A stretch of DNA of 21,590 nt, taken from NCBI GenBank assembly GCA_937859855.1, contig CALMAR010000045.1, forward strand, positions 1-21,590, written 5' to 3'. The notes beneath the pieces were generated by a model. It made no database searches and had not been told where the DNA came from. It saw only the letters and a list, made by a program, of their open reading frames with translations. This DNA comes from an uncultured Kineosporia sp. (lineage in GTDB: Bacteria; Actinomycetota; Actinomycetes; Actinomycetales; Kineosporiaceae). Shown here one piece after another: positions 1-6,735 of this stretch (position 1 is the first letter of the stretch; each line of letters begins with the position of its first letter). The position numbers were made by a program, and so were the translations under genes.

Positions 1-800
1 AGCACCGAGGCGGCCGCGGCCGGAACCGCCGAGTTGGACTGCTCGCGCCGGGCTAGCGCAGTTGCGCCGCCCAGAGCAGAGACCAACCGGATCAGCACAC
101 CAGGGCCCGAGTCCCGATCCGGAGTGCGGGGCAGCTTGTCACCGGTCAGTTCTGCGGCCACCGCAACCACGGCCGCCAGCCGGCTGCCCAGAGACGCTCC
201 GGCATCCGGCTTGTGCGGCAGCGGCCTGGATGTGATCACCGGCATGGCCGCGCCCAGCGAACTGCGTGAACCGGCGGCCGTACCCAGCAGGGCACTGCGC
301 ACGATCAGCCCGGCGCTGGCCGGAACCACCGGCTGCTCAGCCGTTTCCAGCATTCGCAGCGCCGCGCTCGCGCCCAAGCCGTAGCCCAGATGCGGGACGG
401 CGTCCGAAACCCATTCGGCGCCAGACCAGGAGGCCGGGTCGGTGACTCCGAGCAGAGCGGCCGGGACGTCGGTGACCGCCATCGCGGCCGCGCCGCTCAG
501 CGCGGCACCCAGCGGAGCCGGCAGTCGCAGGCCGGTGGCTCTGGCCGCGGCCGCACCGATACCTACCCCCAGACCGGCCGCGATCCCGCTCAGCGCACCC
601 AGCGCGCTCAGCCGGTTCTCCCGTTCCGGCGTGGAGCCGGGGATGGTGACGTTCAGCCGACCGGCCAGCGCCTCGACGGTCTGCGCGGGCACGGGGCTGG
701 CCTCACGGCCACGCAGCGCCATGTCCGCATAGGTGATCAGATTGAGCACCGCCGTGCCAGCTGCCCCGGCCAGCAGGCCCCGCCGCACGACTCCAGCCAT
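1..800 (-). CDS. Small multi-helix membrane protein, DUF4126-like second half (3' end outside window)
   Basis: An uninterrupted minus-strand frame runs from ATG at 800 to the window edge (266 codons, no stop), so the C-terminus is missing. The product is rich in Ala, Gly and Leu, with several likely membrane helices: about residues 5-25, 52-75, 80-105, 135-150 and 160-185. The first half carries the segment NLITYADMALRGR and a later PHLGYGLGASAAL stretch that I recall from unnamed actinobacterial membrane proteins. The second half has RSALLGTAAGSRSSLG followed by AELTGDKLPRTPDR. This resembles DUF4126 proteins (an R-S helix, then an E-x-x-x-D-K motif). No function is known to me. No good ribosome site precedes the ATG, and an in-frame stop at 846-848 with no start between limits the N-terminus to 800. 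The assignment as a real gene is fairly safe because the opposite frames read as low-complexity Arg/Pro-rich shadows. Confidence 0.7.
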   Translation of the reverse strand, partial: MAGVVRRGLLAGAAGTAVLNLITYADMALRGREASPVPAQTVEALAGRLNVTIPGSTPERENRLSALGALSGIAAGLGVGIGAAAARATGLRLPAPLGAALSGAAAMAVTDVPAALLGVTDPASWSGAEWVSDAVPHLGYGLGASAALRMLETAEQPVVPASAGLIVRSALLGTAAGSRSSLGAAMPVITSRPLPHKPDAGASLGSRLAAVVAVAAELTGDKLPRTPDRDSGPGVLIRLVSALGGATALARREQSNSAVPAAAASV

Positions 801-1073
801 GCCCGATGGTTGCCCGCAGGCATCCGGGAGGCAAGTTGACCGCCATCAGCTGAGCCGGCGCTGGCTCGCCCGGTGGATGATCCGGCCGGGAGGATCGATC
901 GGGGCTTCGGCGCCGATTCCGGCTTCTGGAGCCCATTGCTCCTCCCGATCCGCACGCTCAGGGCAGCCACGCAGGCGCGGTGAACTGTGAGCACCGTCTC
1001 CGGCGGCCGATAGGCGTCCAGCCCGGCCGCGTGTCACGCTTGGCCGAAACGGCACGAGAGGCCAGGTGAGGAC

Positions 1074-1802
1074 ATGCAGCCGGTCTTCTTCCAGCGACCC
1101 GAGGGCACAGCCATCACCCTGCGGACCGCTCCCCGGCTGTCGAACTGGAACCGCAGCGGCGATTCCGGCGGAGCGCGATTGTCCCGGGCGATGAGCTACT
1201 CGCAGGCTCAGATCGATCCCGCACTGGCCAGCTCCGGCGGTCCGGTCGCATTGCGATTCGACGTCGGCCTGCCGCGCACCACCCGACTGCTGGAGGAGCG
1301 CGACCTCGACAACTATCTGCTGCCGCTCACCGCCGACCTGGCCGCCCGCAGCGCGCAACCGATCGTTTCGGTCTGGGGCTGCAAGCGGTACGCCGACACC
1401 ACCACACTGCGGGTCGAGACGGCCAAACCCCGGACCGGCCTGGACGACGCCCAGACGTTCACGGTGACCGCGGCCGGATCTCGAGACGAGTTCAAGGCTG
1501 ACTTCCGCCGGCAGATCCGTGACCACCTGGTGGGCCAGGAGCAGCTTCCGGATGGCCCGGTGGTCCTGGAGATCGGATACCTGATCGGGCCCGCCCGCAA
1601 CTGGCTCGACCTGTGGTGGTCGACGATGGACGCGCTGGGTCCGCTGCTGGGACAGTCGCCGGCCCAGCCGGAATTTCACTCTCGGGATGGCCGGATCGCC
1701 GACCTCGGACTGCACTGCAGCGTCGAGGACGACCTGGGCGATGACGTGGTGATCGCGTTGCAGGCGACCGCAGGCTGGCTCGATCCGGTGCCGGACTCAT
1801 GA
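1074..1802 (+). CDS. Conserved-type hypothetical protein with a DLDN motif
   Basis: The frame encodes 242 residues starting at ATG 1074, preceded by a purine-rich ribosome site (AGGTGAGGA, ending 1-2 bases before the ATG). I do not recognise a characterised family. Visible features are an RLLEERDLDNYLLPL segment near residue 75, a following SVWGCKRYAD strand, and a C-terminal part with RNWLDLWWSTMDALGPLLG followed by DGRIADLGLHC. The DLDN motif recalls the acidic metal-binding motif of RusA-type resolvases, but the second Asp-Asp motif of that family is not seen, so I do not assign nuclease activity. The protein appears soluble, with no signal peptide or membrane helix. It lies 66 bp upstream of the leaderless operon starting at 1869. 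A 289-residue antisense frame over the same DNA reads as a Gln/Arg-rich shadow. Confidence 0.7.
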   Translation: MQPVFFQRPEGTAITLRTAPRLSNWNRSGDSGGARLSRAMSYSQAQIDPALASSGGPVALRFDVGLPRTTRLLEERDLDNYLLPLTADLAARSAQPIVSVWGCKRYADTTTLRVETAKPRTGLDDAQTFTVTAAGSRDEFKADFRRQIRDHLVGQEQLPDGPVVLEIGYLIGPARNWLDLWWSTMDALGPLLGQSPAQPEFHSRDGRIADLGLHCSVEDDLGDDVVIALQATAGWLDPVPDS

Positions 1803-1856
1803 CGGACGTTTCGCCGGGAGGCGGCCGGCGCTGGTGGTAGCAGCAGGCCCGGCGGA

Positions 1857-1862
1857 TAAGCT
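1857..1862 (+). promoter_or_regulatory. Leaderless -10 box TAAGCT for the 1869 operon
   Basis: TAAGCT matches the actinobacterial TANNNT -10 consensus and ends exactly 6 nt before the GTG at 1869, so transcription would begin at or next to the start codon. No convincing -35 is visible. It decides the GTG start of the 80-residue protein and probably drives the aldolase, kinase and SurE genes behind it. Confidence 0.55.
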
Positions 1863-1868
1863 TCGGCC

Positions 1869-2111
1869 GTGAGCGTGAGCCAGGCGATCGTGAATCCGTG
1901 GCGAGGTTCGATCCAGGTCATCGTCGGGCCGGACGACGAGGGCACCGATCTCTCTACCGAGCACGCACTGGCCCCGTGGCCGGTCGACGACAACTGCGTG
2001 ACCATCGCCAGCGAGGCACTGAGCGGGATGGGCTGGACGGTGACGCGCACGCGTCCGCTGCCAGAGACTCCGGACAAGGAATTCATCCTGGACGTGGTTC
2101 CGGCCCGGTGA
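1869..2111 (+). CDS. Small hypothetical protein (80 residues), first gene of the aldolase/kinase operon
   Basis: An 80-residue acidic protein read from GTG 1869. I do not recognise the family and see no membrane helix, signal peptide or metal motif. The sequence has a mixed alpha/beta look: a strand-like RGSIQVIVGPDDEG, a helix around CVTIASEALSGMGW, and a final strand FILDVVPAR. The two supports for it being real are the -10 box TAAGCT 6 nt before the GTG, which fits a leaderless mRNA, and the tight 25-nt gap to the aldolase-like gene, suggesting co-transcription. An overlapping frame from 1898 reads as an Arg/His-rich shadow. It could be an accessory subunit or regulator of the downstream enzymes, but that is only inference from position. 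Confidence 0.6.
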   Translation: MSVSQAIVNPWRGSIQVIVGPDDEGTDLSTEHALAPWPVDDNCVTIASEALSGMGWTVTRTRPLPETPDKEFILDVVPAR

Positions 2112-2136
2112 CCTGTCCAGCAGGCCTGGAGGCGAT

Positions 2137-3189
2137 GTGAGCGCACCGGTACCAGCAGGTGATCAGTCATGGCCGGCACGCAAGCTTGATCGCAAACTCC
2201 GGGCGATCCGCGAAGATCGTTACACTGCCGACGATTTCGTGATTGCGGATGCCAAGGACGCCGACATGGCGTTCGGTGTGGCGGCGGCCGGCGCCGGACC
2301 GGCCCATCCGGCCCAGCCGGCCAGCCCGGATCCGGACGCAGCCTGCCCCGGGCGGTTCCGTACCCGGGCGACCTATCTGGAGGCCATGCGGGCGCTGATG
2401 GCTCAGGGCGTGCTCGACATCCTGCTCACCTCGGCGTCCAACGGTGAGCGGCTGGCGACTGACGGTTCCCTGGACGAGGCGGTCACGCTGGCCATCCGGG
2501 GCAACGACAGCACCGACGTCTGGAATCAGCGGGCCAGCCGCTACACCGCCAGCCCGTCCAGGCCGTTCCGCAGCGTGGATCTGGCCGCGATCCGGCCGTT
2601 CTGCGATCTGGTGCTGTACTCGGTCACCTTCAACAACGACCTAGATCACGATCTGGCCACCCTGGAGGCCTACCGGGTCTTCCGCCTCGAGGCCAGCGCG
2701 CTCGGGATCCGGCACTTCCTCGAGGTGTTCAATCCGAACGCTCCATCGGGCCTGGCGCCGGAGCAGATCGGCGGATTCGTCAATGACTCGATCATCCGGT
2801 GCCTGGCCGGGGTGACCAGTTCACACAGGCCGATCTTCCTGAAGATGGCCTACAACGGGGCCGGCCCGCTGCGCGAGCTGACCGAGCACGACTCCTCGCT
2901 GGTGGCAGGCATTCTCGGCGGTTCAGCCGGGACCACCCGGGACACCTTCGAACTGCTCCGCCGAGCCGAGCAGAGCGGAGCCCGGGTCGCGCTCTTCGGC
3001 CGCAAGATCCAGCACGCCGAGTCCCAGCTGGATCTCGTCGCCCTGATGCGCCCAGTGCTGCGCGCCGAGCTCAGCCCCGCGGACGCGGTCCGGGCCTATC
3101 ACGATGCGCTGGCCAAGGCGCAGATCCGCCCGCACCGGCCGCTGGACCAGGACCTCGACGTCACTGACCCGATCCTGCGAGCCGAGTGA
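2137..3189 (+). CDS. TIM-barrel aldolase-like protein (DeoC/LacD-type class I aldolase superfamily, tentative)
   Basis: 350 residues from GTG 2137, with GGAGG at 2128-2132. The ATG two bases earlier is followed at once by a stop, so GTG is the start. Near the N-terminus is IADAKDADMAFG (residues 37-47), then a Pro/Ala-rich linker (about 51-72) and LLTSASNGERLA (97-107). A barrel-like order follows: CDLVLYSVTFNND, HFLEVFNPNAPSG, PIFLKMAYNGAGPL, RVALFGRKI. Lys236 in FLKMAYNG sits on a predicted strand and is the best candidate for a Schiff-base lysine; the GRKI segment could bind phosphate. I recall similar ADAKDADMAFG proteins annotated as putative aldolases, but no substrate is known to me. 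The stop codon overlaps the next gene, a PfkB kinase (GTGA), implying translational coupling, so a sugar phosphate is a likely ligand. Confidence is good for the gene, moderate for the fold and low for the substrate. Confidence 0.7.
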   Translation: MSAPVPAGDQSWPARKLDRKLRAIREDRYTADDFVIADAKDADMAFGVAAAGAGPAHPAQPASPDPDAACPGRFRTRATYLEAMRALMAQGVLDILLTSASNGERLATDGSLDEAVTLAIRGNDSTDVWNQRASRYTASPSRPFRSVDLAAIRPFCDLVLYSVTFNNDLDHDLATLEAYRVFRLEASALGIRHFLEVFNPNAPSGLAPEQIGGFVNDSIIRCLAGVTSSHRPIFLKMAYNGAGPLRELTEHDSSLVAGILGGSAGTTRDTFELLRRAEQSGARVALFGRKIQHAESQLDLVALMRPVLRAELSPADAVRAYHDALAKAQIRPHRPLDQDLDVTDPILRAE

Positions 3190-4235
3190 ACCAGCCCGCT
3201 TCCTCGAAGGGCTCGCGTAGCGGCGTGCTCTGTGCCGGGTCGATCGTGGTGGACCAGGGCAAGTTGATCGACGTCTACCCGGCTCCCGAACGACTGACCT
3301 TGATCAAGGGGATCTCGGCCAGCACCGGCGGACCAGCTCTGAACATGGCGGTCAACCTGCGCCAGCTTGGAGCCGATTTCCCGGTCGCCCTGCTGGGGGC
3401 AGTCGGAGACGACCAGAACGGCGCGTTCATCTCGACTGAATGCGAGCGGCTGGGCATCGAGATCGGCGGCCTGCAGATCCTGTCCAGCCGGGCGACGTCG
3501 TTCACCGATGCGATGGTGGAACGGGACGGCGGGCGGCGCACCTTCTTCCATCACCCCGGTGCCAACGCGAGCTGGATGCCCTCGGCGGCGCAGGTGAAGG
3601 CCTCGAATGCCCGGATCCTGCATGTGGGATCGCCCGGCCTGAGTCCGGCGATGGACGCCCCTGTGCCTGGCGGTGGCAACGGCTGGTCGGCGTTGCTCGA
3701 GCTGGCCCAGCAGGCGGGCATGCACACGAATCTCGAGCTGGTCACTCTCGGTCCCGATCAGATGGACGCCGCCCGGCCCTGCCTGGCCCACGCCAGCAGT
3801 GTGATCATCAACGAGCTGGAGGCCGGTGAATTGACCGGGATCAGCGCTCCGGGCGGGGCAGCTGACCGGCCGGTGGACTGGAAAGCATTGACCCGGATGG
3901 CATCCGCGCTGATCGGGCTGGGTGTATCCGAGTTCGCTGTGGTGCACTTCCCGGCCGGCTGTGTGGCCGCCGCTGCGGGCGGCCAGGTCTGGCAGCAGGG
4001 GTCGGTGCGGCTGCGGCCGGCTCAGGTCGTCAGCACCACCGGAGCCGGTGACGCCTTCGCCGCCGGGGTGTTGTTCGGCTGGTACGCGGGCTGGCCGCTC
4101 GAGCGCTGCCTCCGGCTGGGCAGCGCCTCGGCGGCAGCCGGTATTGCCAGCGCCAGTACCTCCGGTGGCATCCGGCCCGCGCAGGAATGCCTCGCTGAGG
4201 CCGAGCGCATCGGTCACCGCTCCGCCCCGGCCTGA
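3186..4235 (+). CDS. PfkB-family carbohydrate kinase
   Basis: 349 residues; GTG 3186 overlaps the aldolase stop codon (GTGA). This family transfers the ATP gamma-phosphate to a sugar or nucleoside hydroxyl in the cytoplasm. The N-terminal signature is ISASTGGPALNMAVNLRQLGA (about 43-63), with GAVGDDQNG following. FFHHPGANASW (120-130) is a segment typical of the substrate lid and site. The NxxE magnesium motif is N209-E212 (INELEAG). The C-terminal PfkB signature is STTGAGDAFAAG (283-294), with the anion hole GAGD and catalytic base Asp289. Length is slightly above the usual 300-330, with a Gly-rich insertion near 158-167. The substrate cannot be read from sequence; co-location with an aldolase-like protein suggests it phosphorylates a sugar that the aldolase cleaves, or phosphorylates its product. 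SurE follows after 25 nt. Confidence 0.9.
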   Translation: MNQPASSKGSRSGVLCAGSIVVDQGKLIDVYPAPERLTLIKGISASTGGPALNMAVNLRQLGADFPVALLGAVGDDQNGAFISTECERLGIEIGGLQILSSRATSFTDAMVERDGGRRTFFHHPGANASWMPSAAQVKASNARILHVGSPGLSPAMDAPVPGGGNGWSALLELAQQAGMHTNLELVTLGPDQMDAARPCLAHASSVIINELEAGELTGISAPGGAADRPVDWKALTRMASALIGLGVSEFAVVHFPAGCVAAAAGGQVWQQGSVRLRPAQVVSTTGAGDAFAAGVLFGWYAGWPLERCLRLGSASAAAGIASASTSGGIRPAQECLAEAERIGHRSAPA

Positions 4236-4260
4236 ATCCGGCCCGAACCAGAGGAGATCC

Positions 4261-5004
4261 GTGCGCGCTCTCATCACCAACGACGACGGGGTGACCAGCG
4301 CTGGCATCGAGGTGCTGGCCCGGGCCGCCGCCGATGCGGGTTTCACGCCGCTGATCGCCGCTCCGGACGAGGAGCGCAGCGGCAGCAGCGCGGCCCTGTC
4401 CGCCCTGGAGGAGGGCGGGCGGCTGCTCGTCAACCAGGCCACGGTCGCCGGGATGGAGGCCCTGGCGGTGCACGCCTCGCCGGCCATGATCGTCTTCGTG
4501 GCGTTGCGCGGTGCCTTCGGTGAGCCGCCTGACGTCGTCCTCTCCGGGGTGAACCACGGCCCGAACACCGGTCAGGCTGTGCTGCACTCCGGGACCGTGG
4601 GCGCCGCGCTGACCGCCGCGTCGCACGGCCGGCCGGCCATGGCCGTGTCGCTCGGCAGCGACACTCCCAGCCGGTGGGACACCGCGCTGAGCGCCACCCG
4701 GCAAGTCCTGACTTGGTTCGCGGAACACGCCACGGAGCCCTGCGTGCTGAACGTGAACGTGCCGGACATCCCGCCGGATCAGTTGCGGGGCATCTCCGCC
4801 GCGCAGATCGACGGCTTCGGAGCGGTCCAGGCTGAGATCGGAGCATCCGGAGAGGGCTTCGTCACCATCACATTCGCCCAGGACGTCGCCGGGGCGCAGC
4901 CCGATTCCGAAATGGCGCTGCTGCGCAACGGCTGGGTGACCGTCACCGCCCTGCGCCCGCCGATCGGCCCGGCCGGAGTTGATCTCAGCAGCCTGACCAG
5001 CTGA
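4261..5004 (+). CDS. surE: SurE-type 5'/3'-nucleotidase / survival phosphatase
   Basis: 247 residues from GTG 4261, with GAGGAG about 5 nt upstream. The frame is open further upstream inside the kinase gene, but only this start gives the SurE N-terminus. Family motifs are all present: NDDG (7-10, metal-binding Asp8 and Asp9), APDEERSGSS (34-43, Ser40), SGVNHGPNTG (95-104, Asn98) and HSGTVGAA (matching the family YSGTVAAA). SurE enzymes are divalent-metal phosphatases acting on nucleoside monophosphates, and in some cases on short polyphosphate or other phosphoesters. The length matches the family. It is the third enzyme of the aldolase-kinase operon, which makes dephosphorylation of a pathway intermediate plausible but unproven. 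A strong palindrome follows 7 nt after the stop. Confidence 0.9.
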   Translation: MRALITNDDGVTSAGIEVLARAAADAGFTPLIAAPDEERSGSSAALSALEEGGRLLVNQATVAGMEALAVHASPAMIVFVALRGAFGEPPDVVLSGVNHGPNTGQAVLHSGTVGAALTAASHGRPAMAVSLGSDTPSRWDTALSATRQVLTWFAEHATEPCVLNVNVPDIPPDQLRGISAAQIDGFGAVQAEIGASGEGFVTITFAQDVAGAQPDSEMALLRNGWVTVTALRPPIGPAGVDLSSLTS

Positions 5005-5011
5005 TCCATTC

Positions 5012-5027
5012 CGCCCCGGCCGGGGCG
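5012..5027 (+). terminator. Candidate terminator hairpin after surE (16-bp perfect palindrome)
   Basis: The sequence CGCCCCGGCCGGGGCG is a perfect 16-bp palindrome starting 8 bp after the surE stop. As RNA it gives a 6-bp all-GC stem with a GGCC loop. No U-tract follows, which is common for actinobacterial terminators. As DNA it could also be an operator for the glycosyltransferase promoter 49 bp downstream. Confidence 0.4.
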
Positions 5028-5075
5028 CGCAGATCAGGGCCGGGCGCGGTCGCGTCGTCCCGGTGTGCCCGTCGG

Positions 5076-5081
5076 TATGCT
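5076..5081 (+). promoter_or_regulatory. -10 box TATGCT, leaderless start for the glycosyltransferase
   Basis: TATGCT fits TANNNT and ends 8 nt before the ATG at 5090, so the transcript would begin at or within 1-2 nt of the start codon. There is no ribosome site upstream of that ATG, which supports leaderless translation and argues against the start codon at 5063 in the same frame, which lies upstream of the predicted start of the transcript. Confidence 0.5.
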
Positions 5082-5089
5082 TCGCCCGC

Positions 5090-6730
5090 ATGAACAGGCC
5101 CCAGCTGGAAGCCTTTCCCAGTCTTGATCGGGCCGATTCCACAATGAGCCGGCCAGCCGGGATCGTTCCGCCTGAGCGAGCGTCCGGGGCCACCCAGTAC
5201 CAGCAGTCTGCTCCAGCCGGGGAATCGCGGCCCGTTGCGGGAGTGACTCTCGCTGTCATGGCTGGCACGGCGGCCGTGATCTGCTGGCACCTCACCCGCC
5301 CGGCGCTGTGGCTGGACGAATCGGCGTCGGTGGTCGCCAAGCAGCGCAGCTGGGCACATCTCTGGACGCTGCTCCAGGGGTGGGACGCGCCCATGGTGCC
5401 GTACTACGCCCTGCTCAAGGTGTGGAGCTGGGCCGCACTGGCCGTGGCGCCCGGCCTGAGCGGGCATCCGGAGCTGCTGTACCGGTGGCCCTCTGTGGTG
5501 AGCACGGTGCTCGCGGCCGGGGCAATGGCGTGGTGGCTGGCCCGGCAAGCCTCCAGCCGGCTGGCCGCGTGCGCCGGCGCCGTCCTGCTGCTCGCTTCTG
5601 GAACGTCACGTTATGGGCAGGAGGTGAGGCCGTACGCCTTCGTCCTGCTGGCCGCCGTGCTGACGGCGATCGCCTGGTGGCGGCTGTGCCATCACCCGGG
5701 CCTGCGCTCGATCGCCGGGTACGGCGTGGCGGTGGCCCTGCTGGCCAGCACCAATCTGCTGGCGCTGTCGCTGGTGGCGGCGCATCTGGTGGCGGCCCTG
5801 GTGATACCGCGCAGCGGGCGCTGGGCGGTCCTGGTCCGGACCATGATCGGAGCGGGAGCCGGCCTGCTCGTGGTGTCACCCTTTCTGGTCGTTGCCGTCC
5901 GGGAAGGCCATGGCCCGCGCCGCAATCCAGATATCACGGTGAGTTATCTGCGCAGCGTGTTCGTCCATCTGTTCAGCTCGGACCCAAACCCTTTTCTTGG
6001 CGTCGGCGCCGTCCTGCTGCTGGCTGTTCTGGGGTTGAGCCGGGCTGCGACCGGCCGTCATCGATCCATCGCGCGGTTCGCGGGGATCTGGGCCATCGTG
6101 CCGGTGATCCTGATGGCGATCGTGATCGTGCTGCGCCCGAACCTGGCCATGGACCGTTACCTGATCGGGGTTCTCCCGGCCTGGGCGATCCTCGGCGGAT
6201 TGGGCCTACTGACCATTGCCGAACTGGCCGGGAGAGCTGGCGCCTGGGCGGGACTGGTCGCTGGCCTGACTGTAATCGGGGCCCTCGTCGCCGCGCAGAG
6301 CGGAAGCCTGACCGAGATCCGGTCGGCCGGCGGCCACGACGAGGACATCCGCCCGGCCCTGGATCGGGTGCAGCGGCCGGACCTGCGGACGCTTCCGGTC
6401 GCCGTCTACTCGCCCAACGCGGCGGTGGAAACCGTCGCATACACCGGCCGGTCGTTCGAGAAACGATTCACCGGTCTGCGCGTGCAGCGCGACCAGCCGA
6501 TGATCTGGCCGGAGGTCGAACGCATGGGGCCGGCCCCCCGCCTGGTCCTGTTGCTGCGAGCGGAGGCGACCGGACGGTGCGAGCAACTCCCCGGAGACAC
6601 CCCGGCCACCCACGCGCTGCGATGCATGCCCAAGACCTTGCGGACGCGGTTCCGGATCGAGTCGGCGGAACCTGGCGGGACCGCCTGGTCGGTTGTCGTG
6701 CTCGCATCCAGAAACCCCGGAACTGGATAG
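5090..6730 (+). CDS. GT-C superfamily (GT39/PMT-like) membrane glycosyltransferase
   Basis: 546 residues from ATG 5090. The N-terminal ~45 residues are hydrophilic, followed by about 9-11 membrane helices and a C-terminal soluble region from about residue 390. GT-C enzymes move sugars from polyprenyl-phosphate carriers to acceptors on the outer face of the membrane. Family marks are LWLDESAS (73-80, with Asp76-Glu77 in the first outer loop, the usual catalytic acidic pair) and SRYGQEVRPYAF (173-184), the Q-E-x-R-P-Y motif common in GT39-like proteins. AMDRYLIGVLPAW is also typical. The acceptor and donor cannot be read. It stands alone, with its own leaderless promoter, and ends 5 bp from the convergent MFS gene, so no terminator fits between them. 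Similar lone genes in Actinomycetota are often annotated only as membrane or mannosyltransferase-like proteins. Confidence 0.75.
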   Translation: MNRPQLEAFPSLDRADSTMSRPAGIVPPERASGATQYQQSAPAGESRPVAGVTLAVMAGTAAVICWHLTRPALWLDESASVVAKQRSWAHLWTLLQGWDAPMVPYYALLKVWSWAALAVAPGLSGHPELLYRWPSVVSTVLAAGAMAWWLARQASSRLAACAGAVLLLASGTSRYGQEVRPYAFVLLAAVLTAIAWWRLCHHPGLRSIAGYGVAVALLASTNLLALSLVAAHLVAALVIPRSGRWAVLVRTMIGAGAGLLVVSPFLVVAVREGHGPRRNPDITVSYLRSVFVHLFSSDPNPFLGVGAVLLLAVLGLSRAATGRHRSIARFAGIWAIVPVILMAIVIVLRPNLAMDRYLIGVLPAWAILGGLGLLTIAELAGRAGAWAGLVAGLTVIGALVAAQSGSLTEIRSAGGHDEDIRPALDRVQRPDLRTLPVAVYSPNAAVETVAYTGRSFEKRFTGLRVQRDQPMIWPEVERMGPAPRLVLLLRAEATGRCEQLPGDTPATHALRCMPKTLRTRFRIESAEPGGTAWSVVVLASRNPGTG

Positions 6731-6735
6731 GGCCT

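Noticed and set aside
801..1073. Small genes in both strands of the 273-bp gap
   Set aside because: Short frames of 77-85 codons with no ribosome site, promoter or conserved-looking sequence; I see nothing convincing here.
846..1715. Minus-strand open frame of 289 codons opposite the 1074 gene
   Set aside because: Rich in Gln, Arg and Gly with no recognisable fold, no ribosome site; antisense shadow of a plausible plus-strand protein in GC-rich DNA.
1074..1802. RusA-type Holliday junction resolvase
   Set aside because: Only DLDN matches; the second acidic motif and the usual ~120-residue length are missing.
3922..4260. Upstream extension of the SurE frame into the kinase gene
   Set aside because: The SurE fold begins at the NDDG strand right after GTG 4261, which has its own ribosome site; the extension is out-of-frame kinase DNA.
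3099..5394. Two long minus-strand open frames (489 and 454 codons) across the kinase and SurE genes
   Set aside because: They lie opposite genes with complete PfkB and SurE motifs and have shadow-like composition.
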